26,775 bases of DNA from CAZTAK01 sp964611585 (GCA_964611585.1 CAZTAK010000041.1:1-26775); one strand, 5' to 3'; shown: positions 16,107 through 23,914, numbered from the stretch's first letter. Made by a program: numbers and translations. Notes: a model not told the origin generated them from the sequence alone.

Positions 16107-16952
16107 TCAAAAGTCGGCGGCGGGCATCCACGGAGCCCGGCCGACCGCTTCCAGTTCCGGCGGTAGAACCGGCCGGTGATCCGGTTTCCAGCTAAACACG
16201 CCGTCTTCATGAAATTTGGTGCTCAAGGGCCCGCCGCGGGAGCGCAACAGGATCAAACAGCCGGTCCTCGACCCGTAGGGGCCGTGGCGGACCTCGGGCG
16301 GGCGCCAGAAATAGGCGCCGGGGCGCATGACGCCGAGATTGCCGACGATCGCCCCTTCGAGCATATACATTTCCTCCACCACCGGGTGGGTCTCGACCTT
16401 GAGGATGGGGTTCATCGGCAGAACGCCGATCACCCACGTGCGTTCAGCCGTTTCGGGATCGATCCGAAGGTTGGTTAGCCCCATGCCGCCAGTCGTTTTC
16501 CAGGGCGTCCGCTTGAGGTCAAAGTCGTTGCGCAATCCGGTCTGACGCACATCGATCTTCTCGACGAGACGGTCGGCCACCCCGCCGGCGTCCCCCTCGC
16601 CCGCCGCATCCGACAACGTGCCGGATAGGAACGTCAGGACCACCGCGCCATTCGCCGCTTCCATTCCGTTGCGCGGGAATCCTGCGGGCAAAAACCCATA
16701 GCTGTACTTGCCATAGGCAACGCCATTGACGGTGAGTTCACCGTCGAGCACGAAAATTTCCTCGTCGACGGTGGTGTGCCATAGGCCTTCGCGTTTCCAC
16801 CCCCGGGGATAACGCAACACCAGGCTCGATTCGCCGTTGTCCGGGTCCTGGCTCAGCACCCGGCACTCGGCATCGGCGCGCGCGCCACCGGGCACGCCCG
16901 ATTGCCACGGCAGCACCTGGCTTTGGATGAATTCGACGTGCGGGCGTGCCAC
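16107..16952 (-). CDS. Bicupin paralog d
   Basis: This 281-residue protein starts at GTG 16952, which aligns its N-terminus (ARPHVEFIQSQVLPW) with all the others. It was used as the reference for numbering: DEEIFVLDG at 63-71, Arg94 at the first-half motif-2 His position, LRIDPETAERTW at 162-173, E187-T-H189 and E193/E194 in the second-half motif 1, G200, then PGAYFWRPP at 211-219 and H223. The spacing of E187/H189/E193-x6-G200 and G212-x5-P218-x4-H223 fits the two cupin consensus motifs if Glu187 replaces the first His. The C-terminal residue is Phe. It follows e by 8 bases. Confidence 0.85.
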   Translation of the reverse strand: MARPHVEFIQSQVLPWQSGVPGGARADAECRVLSQDPDNGESSLVLRYPRGWKREGLWHTTVDEEIFVLDGELTVNGVAYGKYSYGFLPAGFPRNGMEAANGAVVLTFLSGTLSDAAGEGDAGGVADRLVEKIDVRQTGLRNDFDLKRTPWKTTGGMGLTNLRIDPETAERTWVIGVLPMNPILKVETHPVVEEMYMLEGAIVGNLGVMRPGAYFWRPPEVRHGPYGSRTGCLILLRSRGGPLSTKFHEDGVFSWKPDHRPVLPPELEAVGRAPWMPAADF

Positions 16953-16960
16953 GACAACGC

Positions 16961-17839
16961 CTACCAGGCGACACCCGGCGGCGGCGCCACGCGGGCCAGG
17001 TCTTCGAGTTCCGGCGGAAGAATCGGCTGGTAGGGCGTGTCGAAATCGACCGCCACCGCTTCGGTCTTGAAATCGGTGCCGAAGGGGCCGCCGTGACAGC
17101 GGTTGAGGTGGAGAAAGCCGCCCTTCGCCACGCCATAGGGCCCGTGCCAGATATCCGGTGGACGCCAGAAATAGGCGCCTGGCCGGAGGGTCCCGAGGTT
17201 GCCCGCCATGTCACCGTCAAGCACGAAGATTTCCTCGACAGTCGGGTGGCGTTCCATGCGGGCTTCGCCGTCAGTCGTCGATTCCAGCCATTCCCCGTCG
17301 TCGCAACCCATAATCCAGGTGACCTCGCCGGTATCCGGGTCCTCGCGCAGGATCTTGCAGCCAAGACCCACGGGATCGAACTCGGAACTGCCGAGGCGCG
17401 CGAAGTCGGCCGGCCCGAGGTCCCGCATCGACGGAACCTCAATGAACTCGATCTGCCGACGCGCATCGTAGGGCCCGGTAGAAGCGCCTAATTCAGTGCG
17501 CGGCGATTTGTCGAAATAGGCGAACACCACCGCCCCATCCGGCGCGGCGGCACCACGGCGGAGGTGATTCTCCGGCAGGTTGGCATAGCAGCGTGAGCGG
17601 TAGTCGATCCCGTTGATCGTCAGCATCCCGTCGAGAACGAAAAACTCTTCCTGCGCGGTGACGGTGTGCAGGTCGGGCTGGGACCATCCGGGCGGATAGC
17701 GGATCAGAACCGTGACCGCACCAGATTCAGCATCCCGGCTGAGAAGTTTCGATTCGACCCCCTCGCGAATTCCGGCGACGAGGCCCGCCTGCCACGGCAG
17801 CACTTGGCACTGGATAAATTCGATGTGGGGTCTGGTCAT
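16961..17839 (-). CDS. Bicupin paralog e (longest member)
   Basis: The ATG at 17839 gives 292 residues and the shared start TRPHIEFIQCQVLPW; an in-frame TTG nine bases earlier is less likely. It has IRYPPGW, QEEFFVLDGMLTING, NLPENHLR with Arg at the lost-His position, LREDPDTGEVTW, ERHPTVEEIFVLDG and PGAYFWRPPDIWHGPYG. Extra length comes from a longer linker between the halves and an insert (CDDGEWLESTTDGEARM) before the second cupin motif. The GGPL segment is GGPF, and the protein ends in Trp. The start lies 5 bases after the f stop, so translation is probably coupled. Confidence 0.85.
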   Translation of the reverse strand: MTRPHIEFIQCQVLPWQAGLVAGIREGVESKLLSRDAESGAVTVLIRYPPGWSQPDLHTVTAQEEFFVLDGMLTINGIDYRSRCYANLPENHLRRGAAAPDGAVVFAYFDKSPRTELGASTGPYDARRQIEFIEVPSMRDLGPADFARLGSSEFDPVGLGCKILREDPDTGEVTWIMGCDDGEWLESTTDGEARMERHPTVEEIFVLDGDMAGNLGTLRPGAYFWRPPDIWHGPYGVAKGGFLHLNRCHGGPFGTDFKTEAVAVDFDTPYQPILPPELEDLARVAPPPGVAW

Positions 17840-17844
17840 GGGGA

Positions 17845-18669
17845 TCAATATATCCCGGTTCCCGACCAGGGCGCCCGGCCTAGTGGTTCGAGCTCAGGCG
17901 GCAGAACCGGCACGTGCGGCGCGTCGAACCGGAAAGGCGGATCGGGGTCGTAGTATTCTGTCGAGAGCGCACCCCCGCACGAACGCATCAGGATGAGATT
18001 GCCGGTCTTGGACCCGTAGGGCCCATGGAGAATGTCCGGCGGGCGCCAGAAATAGGCGCCCGGATGCATGATCCCGGCGTTGCCGGCGATTGACCCTGCG
18101 AGCAGGAACATCTCCTGCACCACCGGGTGGGTTTCGCACTTGCGCTCGCGCCAGAGCGGCAACGTTCCGATCAGCCAGGTCTGGTCGCCTGCATCGGGAT
18201 CGTTCCGCAGCACTTTCTTACGGGCGCCGGCGGCTTCGAGTTCGGGGCTGTCGATGCCGCCGTAGTCCGCGTCCCAGCCGTCGTCGAAAATATCGATCCG
18301 GTCCGGCGTGAACGTGCCGCCCGCTGCCGGTTGGGCGCTCTCGGGGGTCCGGTCGAAGAACGAAAGAACGATGGCGCCCGCCGGGCCGGCTGCAACGGTC
18401 CGGGTCGCACCCGCAGGCACGTATCCGAAGCTCCAGCGCCCGAACTCGACGCCGCAAACGGTGAGCGCCCCCTCAAGGACCAGAAATTCCTCGGCCGCCG
18501 CCAGTGCCGCGGGTCCGGATTGGCTCCAGCCGGCAGGATAACGCAGCACCAGGCTTTGCGCGCCGCTTTCGCTGTCGCGGCTCAAGACCTTGGCGTCGAG
18601 GCCGAGGTGCGGGTGGGGCTCCCACGGCAGAACCTGCGACTGAATGAATTCGATGTGAGGGCGAGGCAT
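17845..18669 (-). CDS. Bicupin paralog f (shortest member)
   Basis: This 274-residue member has a shortened N-terminal segment after PRPHIEFIQSQVLPW (the GxxGG loop is replaced by EPHPHLGLD). It retains LRYPAGW, AEEFLVLEGALTVCG, VPAGATR, LRNDPDAGDQTW, ETHPVVQEMFLLAG, PGAYFWRPPDILHGPYGS and a final Tyr. It is the only member with Gln at the first of the two Glu positions (VVQE instead of VVEE); the second Glu is conserved in all seven, which suggests that the second is the more important. The first-half acidic residue before EE is also Ala here. The gap from g is 21 bases. Confidence 0.85.
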   Translation of the reverse strand: MPRPHIEFIQSQVLPWEPHPHLGLDAKVLSRDSESGAQSLVLRYPAGWSQSGPAALAAAEEFLVLEGALTVCGVEFGRWSFGYVPAGATRTVAAGPAGAIVLSFFDRTPESAQPAAGGTFTPDRIDIFDDGWDADYGGIDSPELEAAGARKKVLRNDPDAGDQTWLIGTLPLWRERKCETHPVVQEMFLLAGSIAGNAGIMHPGAYFWRPPDILHGPYGSKTGNLILMRSCGGALSTEYYDPDPPFRFDAPHVPVLPPELEPLGRAPWSGTGIY

Positions 18670-18690
18670 GGGAAAGCCGGTAAGGCCGGG

Positions 18691-19539
18691 CTAATAATTC
18701 GTATCGGCCTGCCAGGTCGCGCCAGCAAGTTGCGCGAGCTCCGGCGGCACCACGGGGTTGTAGGGCGTATCCCACGCCAGCGGCGAATCAGGAGGCAGAA
18801 ACGTGGTCGAAAGCGGCCCACCCTTGGTGCGAAAGAAATGAAGCGTCGGCGCCGCGGTCGCGAACGGGCCATGGGGGACATCCGGCGGCCGCCAGAAATA
18901 GGCGCCCGACTTCATGCTGCCGAACGGCCCGACGATCTCGCCCGAGACCAGGAACAATTCCTCGACCACGGGGTGAATTTCGATCGCGCCGCCGGGCCAG
19001 AACGCGACGGCCCCCAAAAGCCAGGTCTGTTCCCGGTCGTGCGGATCTTCGCGCAGCAGCTTGAGTGCAATTCCTGCCTGATTGACGCCTTCGCTGCCCA
19101 TGCGTGCGAAGTCGTTGTCGTAGGGTTGATTCAGACCGTCGACGTATTCGACCAGACGCGAGGCGTCGAAAAGATCGGCGGCGGCGCCCGTCACGAATTC
19201 GGGCGTGCTCTCGAAAAAGGTGAGAACGACCGCGCCCTCCGGTGAGGCAAACGACTGCCGCGCGTATCCGGCGGGCAGGAACGCGTATCCGAACTCGCCG
19301 TAGGTGCGGCCATTGATCTCAAGGCTGCCTTCCAGCACGAACAGTTCCTCGTCAGCCGAAAGATACCCTGCACTCTCCTGGGCCCAGCCGCCGGGATACC
19401 GGATCAGGACACTGGCGGCGCCATTGCCGGCATCCGTACTGAAGGTCTTGCTTTCGACACCGGAACGTCCGGGCGCATATAGGCCGTCCTGCCAGGGAAG
19501 CATCTGCGACTGAATGAATTCGATGTGCGGTCGGACCAT
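18691..19539 (-). CDS. Bicupin paralog g (first in array, after the ABC transporter)
   Basis: The ATG at 19539 gives 282 residues starting VRPHIEFIQSQMLPW and is preceded by GGGAGCCGAGAG as a ribosome-binding site; an ATG 15 bases earlier would place that site inside the gene. Motifs are IRYPGGW, DEELFVLEGSLEING, FLPAGYAR, LREDPHDREQTW, EIHPVVEELFLVSG and SGAYFWRPPDVPHGPFA, with a final Tyr. The HGPYG pattern common to others is HGPFA here. It lies 62 bases after the stop of the second transporter ATPase, the longest gap inside the proposed 11-gene operon, leaving room for an internal regulatory site, although none was recognised. Confidence 0.85.
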   Translation of the reverse strand: MVRPHIEFIQSQMLPWQDGLYAPGRSGVESKTFSTDAGNGAASVLIRYPGGWAQESAGYLSADEELFVLEGSLEINGRTYGEFGYAFLPAGYARQSFASPEGAVVLTFFESTPEFVTGAAADLFDASRLVEYVDGLNQPYDNDFARMGSEGVNQAGIALKLLREDPHDREQTWLLGAVAFWPGGAIEIHPVVEELFLVSGEIVGPFGSMKSGAYFWRPPDVPHGPFATAAPTLHFFRTKGGPLSTTFLPPDSPLAWDTPYNPVVPPELAQLAGATWQADTNY

Positions 19540-19601
19540 CTCTCGGCTCCCCAAACAGGTCCCCAGACTGGCGTCAACATCGACCGCTAAAGGCGTGCCG
19601 A

Positions 19602-20639
19602 TTAGACGGGCGTGTCGCCAGGCAACCTTTCACGTTCATGTCCCCACAGATCGCGGGGCGGCAGCATCTCGCCGGCATAGAAACACGAGACCTTGCGCCC
19701 CGGTTCGAATTCCACCAGCGGCGGTTTTTCACCCTTGCAGCGGTCTCGGACAACCGGACAACGAGGATGAAACCGGCACCCCCGGGGCCGGTTGATCGGA
19801 GATGGCGGATCGCCGGTCAAGACGATGCGCTCGGTATCGCCGCCGACCTCGGGCACTGGCGTCGCCGAAAGCAGCGCCACGGTATAGGGGTGCTGCGGCC
19901 TGCCGACGATGTCGTCGGAGGGCCCTTCCTCGACCGCCTCGCCCAAATACATCACGACGATCCGGTCGGAAATCTGGTGCACCAGTGCGAGATCGTGGGC
20001 GATCACTAGAAAGGCGATATGCAGGCGGTCCTGCAGGTCACGCAGCAAGTTGATGATCTGAGCCTGAATCGACACGTCCAACGCCGAGACCGGCTCGTCC
20101 GCGATCAGGGCCTTGGGCTCGAGCGCGAGCGAGCGCGCGATCGCGATCCGCTGGCGCTGGCCGCCCGAGAACTGCGACGGCAGCCGCTCGGCGGCATCCG
20201 GCGGCAAGCCGACCTGATCCAGCAATTCATCGACCCGTGCATTTATTTGGGCGCGGGTTCCATAACGGTGCGCTTTTAGCGGTTCGGCAACGATCCGGCG
20301 CACAGACATGCGCGGATCAAGGCTCGAATAAGGGTCCTGGAACACCATTTGCAGCTTCTGCCGAATCGGCCGTAGATCGCGCTCGCGCAAATGGGTGACG
20401 TCTAGGCCGTTGAACACGATCCGCCCGCCTTCGGGTTCGTGGGCGCGCATTAACGTCAGCGCGACGGTCGATTTGCCGGAACCGGACTCGCCCACCAGCC
20501 CGACGGTCTCGCGCGGCCGGACGCCAATCGAGATGGTATCGACCGCATGGAGTTTACGCCCGCCAGGGGCGCGGAAGGTCACCTTGAGGTCGGTTGCCTC
20601 CAGCAGGTAGCCGTCCGAAGACGATTCGCTATCGGCCAT
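19602..20639 (-). CDS. Dipeptide/oligopeptide-type ABC transporter ATPase (DppF/OppF-like)
   Basis: This 345-residue ATPase energises import through the two permeases encoded upstream. It has Walker A GESGSGKST (50-58), the Q-loop VFQDPYSSLDP, the signature FSGGQRQRIAIARSL, Walker B ALIADEPVSALD and the switch His in IAHDL. The C-terminal oligopeptide-transporter extension carries the cysteine cluster CRFHPRCPVVRDRCKGEKP...C, as in OppF and DppF. The ATG at 20639 was chosen because it lies 2 bases after the stop of the preceding ATPase gene; a longer frame would overlap that gene heavily. It is the last transporter gene before the cupin array. Confidence 0.92.
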   Translation of the reverse strand: MADSESSSDGYLLEATDLKVTFRAPGGRKLHAVDTISIGVRPRETVGLVGESGSGKSTVALTLMRAHEPEGGRIVFNGLDVTHLRERDLRPIRQKLQMVFQDPYSSLDPRMSVRRIVAEPLKAHRYGTRAQINARVDELLDQVGLPPDAAERLPSQFSGGQRQRIAIARSLALEPKALIADEPVSALDVSIQAQIINLLRDLQDRLHIAFLVIAHDLALVHQISDRIVVMYLGEAVEEGPSDDIVGRPQHPYTVALLSATPVPEVGGDTERIVLTGDPPSPINRPRGCRFHPRCPVVRDRCKGEKPPLVEFEPGRKVSCFYAGEMLPPRDLWGHERERLPGDTPV

Positions 20640-20641
20640 CG

Positions 20642-21658
20642 TCAATGCGCCTCGTCTCTGGGGAACCAGCAAGCCACGGGCCGCCCGCCCCGGTCTTCGA
20701 GTTCGGGCCGGGCGTTGCATCCGGCCTGCGCCTGAGAACAACGCGGTGCAAAGGAGCACCCGGTAATAATGTCATCGGCGGTCGGCGGCTGGCCCGGTAT
20801 CGGTACCAGTTCCGGGCGCCGCACGTCGAACTTGGGCACTGCAGCCAAAAGACCGACCGTGTAAGGATGGCGCGGATTCGCCAAGACCTCAGCGATCGTC
20901 CCGGTTTCGACCATCCCCCCCGCGTACATCACAGAAATGCGGTCGCAAATTTCGGCGGCGACACCGAGGTCGTGGGTAATCAGGATCATGGTCGCATTGA
21001 CCAGACGCGAGCGCAGCAGATCGAGTATCTGCGCCTGGATGGTCGAATCGAGCGACGTGGTCGGTTCGTCGGCCACGATCACGTCGGGATGGTTGATCAG
21101 CGCCAGCGCGATCATGGCCCGCTGCCGCAGCCCGCCCGAGAGTTCGTGCGGGAACGCCTTGAGACGATCGCGCGCCGCTGGAATGCCTACGTCGTCGAGC
21201 GCACGATAGGCGATGTCGTCGGCTTCGGCCCCGGAGACATTGGTGTGGCGCAGCACCGATTCAGTCAACTGCGATCCAACGCTGCGGACCGGATTGAGCC
21301 CCGTCATCGGATCCTGAAAAACCATACCGATGTCGTTGCCTCGCACCTTCTGAATCTGCCGCGGCGGAAGATCGTCAATCCGGTGCCCCATCAGGTTGAT
21401 GGTCGAGCCTTGGACGATTCGCCCGGGCAAGGGAACGATGCCGAGCAGGCTGAGGGCGATCATGGTCTTGCCGGACCCCGACTCGCCGACGATCCCCAGT
21501 GTCTCGCCGCGGCGCAGTTCGAAGGACACGCCGTCGACCGCCCGGAACGGAGTTGCGTTGGGGCGCGGGAACTCGACTGCCAGGTCGCGCACCGTGAGGA
21601 TAGTATCCCCGGTGGCAGCGTCGGCTTCCGCCGCGGCCGTTTCGGCGACTGCGCTCAC
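20642..21658 (-). CDS. Dipeptide/oligopeptide-type ABC transporter ATPase (DppD/OppD-like)
   Basis: The 338-residue protein shows Walker A GESGSGKT (58-65), Q-loop VFQDPMTGLNP, signature LSGGLRQRAMIALAL, Walker B VIVADEPTTSLD and switch His ITHDL. The C-terminal cysteine pattern (CSFAPRCSQAQAGC) is that of the oligopeptide/dipeptide family. Its start overlaps the stop of the permease gene by four bases (ATGA), and its stop is two bases from the next ATPase. With that partner it should form the heterodimeric motor. An Ala-rich acidic N-terminal extension of about 18 residues precedes the conserved domain. Confidence 0.92.
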   Translation of the reverse strand: MSAVAETAAAEADAATGDTILTVRDLAVEFPRPNATPFRAVDGVSFELRRGETLGIVGESGSGKTMIALSLLGIVPLPGRIVQGSTINLMGHRIDDLPPRQIQKVRGNDIGMVFQDPMTGLNPVRSVGSQLTESVLRHTNVSGAEADDIAYRALDDVGIPAARDRLKAFPHELSGGLRQRAMIALALINHPDVIVADEPTTSLDSTIQAQILDLLRSRLVNATMILITHDLGVAAEICDRISVMYAGGMVETGTIAEVLANPRHPYTVGLLAAVPKFDVRRPELVPIPGQPPTADDIITGCSFAPRCSQAQAGCNARPELEDRGGRPVACWFPRDEAH

Positions 21659-22530
21659 GCCTCGACCGCCCGTGCCCGTTTGCGGGAAATCTCGGCAATT
21701 CCGTCGCCGATCAGGTTAAGCGAAATCACGGCCGACACGATCGCACCCGCGGGCACGAACATCATCCACGGCGCATTGATCAGATATTGCCGGCTGTCCG
21801 AGAGCATGTTGCCCCATGAGGGCGCGTTCAGCGGCGCTCCCAGCCCCAGGAACGACAGCGCGCTTTCGATAATCAGCATCGTCGCGAACAGGAACGCGGC
21901 CATCACCAGAATTGTCGGCCGAATACCCGGCAGAATGTGGACGAACAGAATCGACCATTGCGAGACGCCGAACAGGCGGGCCGCGAGCACGTATTCGCGG
22001 GTCAGCAGGCCCCGCCCCTCGGCATAGAGCACCCGCGCCACGGACGGCCAGCCGATCACGCCCAACGTCAGGGTGATCGGCCAATAACCGCGGCCGACGA
22101 TCGACACCATCACCAGCGCCAGCACCAGGAACGGAAAGGCGATAAAGGTGGAAATCGCGAGCAGGACCAGCGTTCGCGCGAAATTCTCATACCAGGCCCC
22201 GATGAGACCGACGAGAGTTCCGACCACGGCGATAATCATGGTCGCCACCCCAGCAATGCCGAGAGACCACGGAAGCCCGCCCATCACCCGGAAGAGCAGG
22301 TCACGGCCCAATTGATCGGTGCCAAAGACATGACCGCCCCACCCCGGCGGCTTGAGGCGCGAAGTCAGTACGCCGTCGAGATAACTCGCCGGGATGAACA
22401 ACCCCTGAATAATGAGAGCTACGATGATGATCGTGAACATCACCAGGCCGATGTTGAGCTGCATCGAGCTCGACCAGAACCGCGGAATGCGGAATCTGGA
22501 ACGGCTCTGAGGCAGGGCCGCGTCGGTCAT
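21655..22530 (-). CDS. ABC transporter permease (DppC/OppC-like)
   Basis: This 291-residue inner-membrane protein has an N-terminal transmembrane segment (LNIGLVMFTIIIVALIIQGLF), the periplasmic motif HVFGTDQLGRDLLFRVMGG that marks DppC/OppC permeases, and at least four more membrane helices. The EAA-type loop that docks onto the ATPase is EYVLAARLFGVSQWSILFVHILPG. The region ALSFLGLGAPLNAPSWGNML is also typical of the family. It overlaps both neighbours by ATGA junctions, indicating tight co-translation. Substrate cannot be read from the permease. Confidence 0.92.
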   Translation of the reverse strand: MTDAALPQSRSRFRIPRFWSSSMQLNIGLVMFTIIIVALIIQGLFIPASYLDGVLTSRLKPPGWGGHVFGTDQLGRDLLFRVMGGLPWSLGIAGVATMIIAVVGTLVGLIGAWYENFARTLVLLAISTFIAFPFLVLALVMVSIVGRGYWPITLTLGVIGWPSVARVLYAEGRGLLTREYVLAARLFGVSQWSILFVHILPGIRPTILVMAAFLFATMLIIESALSFLGLGAPLNAPSWGNMLSDSRQYLINAPWMMFVPAGAIVSAVISLNLIGDGIAEISRKRARAVEA

Positions 22531-23564
22531 GCGCGTTGTCTCCGCAATCTTGGGTCAATAAAGAGGAAGACGATATCGGTGACCGTAATCGCGGTAAAGA
22601 CGAAGATCGCGATGACGAACACGGCCGCCTGAACCACCGGGAAATCCAGAGTCTGAACGGAAACGACCATAAGCCGACCGAGGCCGGGCCAGGCGAAAAT
22701 GACCTCTGTGATGATCGATCCCGACATCAGGAACGCAACCTGTGTTCCGATCAGAGCCGTCGCGCCCAGCATCGCGTTCTTCAACGCGTGCCGCCATAGC
22801 AGGGTATGGAACCCGGCACCGTTGGCGCGCGCCGTTCGAATGAAATCTTCGCGCATCGCTTCGGACACGTTGGCCGATATCACGCGAATCACGTGGGGCG
22901 CCTGGAACGATGCCAGCGTGATCGCCGGCATGATCCAACTTGCCGGGCCCTGATTGCCGATCGAGGGCAGCCATCGCAGTTCGACGGCAAATATCTGGAT
23001 CAAGATCAAACCGGTGATGTAGCCCGGGATCCCCTGCGCGACGAACACGAAGGCCGCCGCTGTTTTGCGCGTTCGTCGATCAGGCCGTGATCCGAGCCAC
23101 GCGCCCAACGGTATCGAGATAATGAGGTTCGCCGTGAACGCGATGATGACGAGCGTAAAACTGGTGGGCAGCCGCTCGAACACGAGCCCGAGTGCATCCT
23201 GGGCGTTCGCCAACGACTTGCCAAAATCGAGCTGGATGACCTTGGTGAGGAACACGCCGTATTGCACGATCAGAGGCTTGTCGAGACCATACTGTTTGCG
23301 AATCAGTTCGAGCTGTTCCAGATCGCCGGTTTCGCCGGCCAATACCGCCGCTGGATCGCCGGTCAGGCGCAGCAGGAAAAACAACAGCGTCGAAATCGCG
23401 AACAGAAGAACTAATAATTCCAGCAGGCGGCGTCCGAACGTGCGTGTAAGATTCAACGCGACGGGGACGGTTTCTTCGTCGCCCCGGGACGCACCCTGGA
23501 CCTGCGCCTCGACTTCCGCCGCCATCTCGGTATCGCCGGCGTCGCCTTTTGCGATTTCCGTCAC
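22527..23564 (-). CDS. ABC transporter permease (DppB/OppB-like)
   Basis: The 345-residue protein begins at a GTG with an unusual acidic, probably cytoplasmic N-terminal extension of about 40 residues before the usual DppB start (LTRTFGRRLLELLVLLFAISTLLFFLLRLTGDPA). Family motifs include YGLDKPLIVQY, LDFGKSL and the EAA loop EDFIRTARANGAGFHTLLWRHALKNAM. About six membrane helices are present. It is the first gene of the transporter set, and no solute-binding protein gene is found directly upstream or anywhere in the window. A later in-frame start could shorten the extension; none was clearly better. Confidence 0.9.
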   Translation of the reverse strand: MTEIAKGDAGDTEMAAEVEAQVQGASRGDEETVPVALNLTRTFGRRLLELLVLLFAISTLLFFLLRLTGDPAAVLAGETGDLEQLELIRKQYGLDKPLIVQYGVFLTKVIQLDFGKSLANAQDALGLVFERLPTSFTLVIIAFTANLIISIPLGAWLGSRPDRRTRKTAAAFVFVAQGIPGYITGLILIQIFAVELRWLPSIGNQGPASWIMPAITLASFQAPHVIRVISANVSEAMREDFIRTARANGAGFHTLLWRHALKNAMLGATALIGTQVAFLMSGSIITEVIFAWPGLGRLMVVSVQTLDFPVVQAAVFVIAIFVFTAITVTDIVFLFIDPRLRRQRA

Positions 23565-23914
23565 GCTAGCCCTTGCTCCCTCAAGCCGCCCCTCAACTGG
23601 TTATTGTTATTATTCGCATGCCCTCTGCGGCCCTCGCAGCTCGTTCACTTTGCCAACGCGGACTACAGCCGAATCAGCGCTGAAAACATTCCCGGTGGAA
23701 CGCAAACCTCCCAAATCGGACGGGAACCCGTCCGGCCCGGACGGCGCCCGGAGCCCGGCTTGTCGCGCCAGTTCTTCGTCCCGTGTGGACCCGCCCGCGA
23801 GACGGAACCGGGGGCAGCATTAACTGGTAACAGATGCCCCGTCAAGGAAGAGCCTAGGCCCAAGATCGCTCCCAATATTCCCGCAATTTCAGACGAACCA
23901 CCGGACCCCGCGGG
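23565..23914. other. Gene-free leader upstream of the transporter operon
   Basis: No convincing coding frame occupies these 350 bases. It should contain the promoter for the transporter-cupin operon; an AT-rich patch at about 23600-23616 (TTATTGTTATTATTCG on the + strand) is the likeliest location. A palindrome at 23717-23734 is listed separately. No binding-protein remnant was recognised. Confidence 0.5.
23717..23734. promoter_or_regulatory. 18-base palindrome, possible operator or hairpin
   Basis: CGGACGGGAACCCGTCCG has 8-base perfect arms around AA. The right arm is reused in an overlapping second palindrome, GTCCGG-C-CCGGAC at 23730-23742, so alternative pairing is possible. It lies about 155 bases upstream of the first permease start. 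No T-run follows on either strand, so an operator or attenuator is as plausible as a terminator. Confidence 0.35.

Larger units (their letters stand above)
13508..19539 (-). repeat. Tandem array of seven diverged bicupin genes
   Basis: Seven head-to-tail paralogs fill about 6 kb with intergenic gaps of 5 to 21 bases. Shared in all seven are R3-x-H5-[IV]-E-F-I-Q, RYPxxW, EE[FIL]xV, an Arg closing the first half, LRxDP...TW, ExHPxV, YFWRPPxxxHGP and an aromatic last residue. The codons for YFWRPP are so alike that a hairpin-forming DNA segment recurs in the copies. Confidence 0.88.

Noticed and set aside
18127..19245. 372-residue + strand open frame opposite cupins f and g
   Set aside because: Low-complexity Arg/Gly-rich translation antisense to well-supported cupin genes.
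13508..19539. Possible CRISPR or satellite-type repeat, because short segments recur at about 0.85-kb spacing
   Set aside because: The recurrence is the coding sequence of conserved protein motifs in paralogous genes, not a repeat-spacer array.
20594..22027. 477-residue open frame on the + strand opposite the transporter genes
   Set aside because: The opposite strand encodes ATPases and a permease with full family motifs; the long frame is due to high GC.
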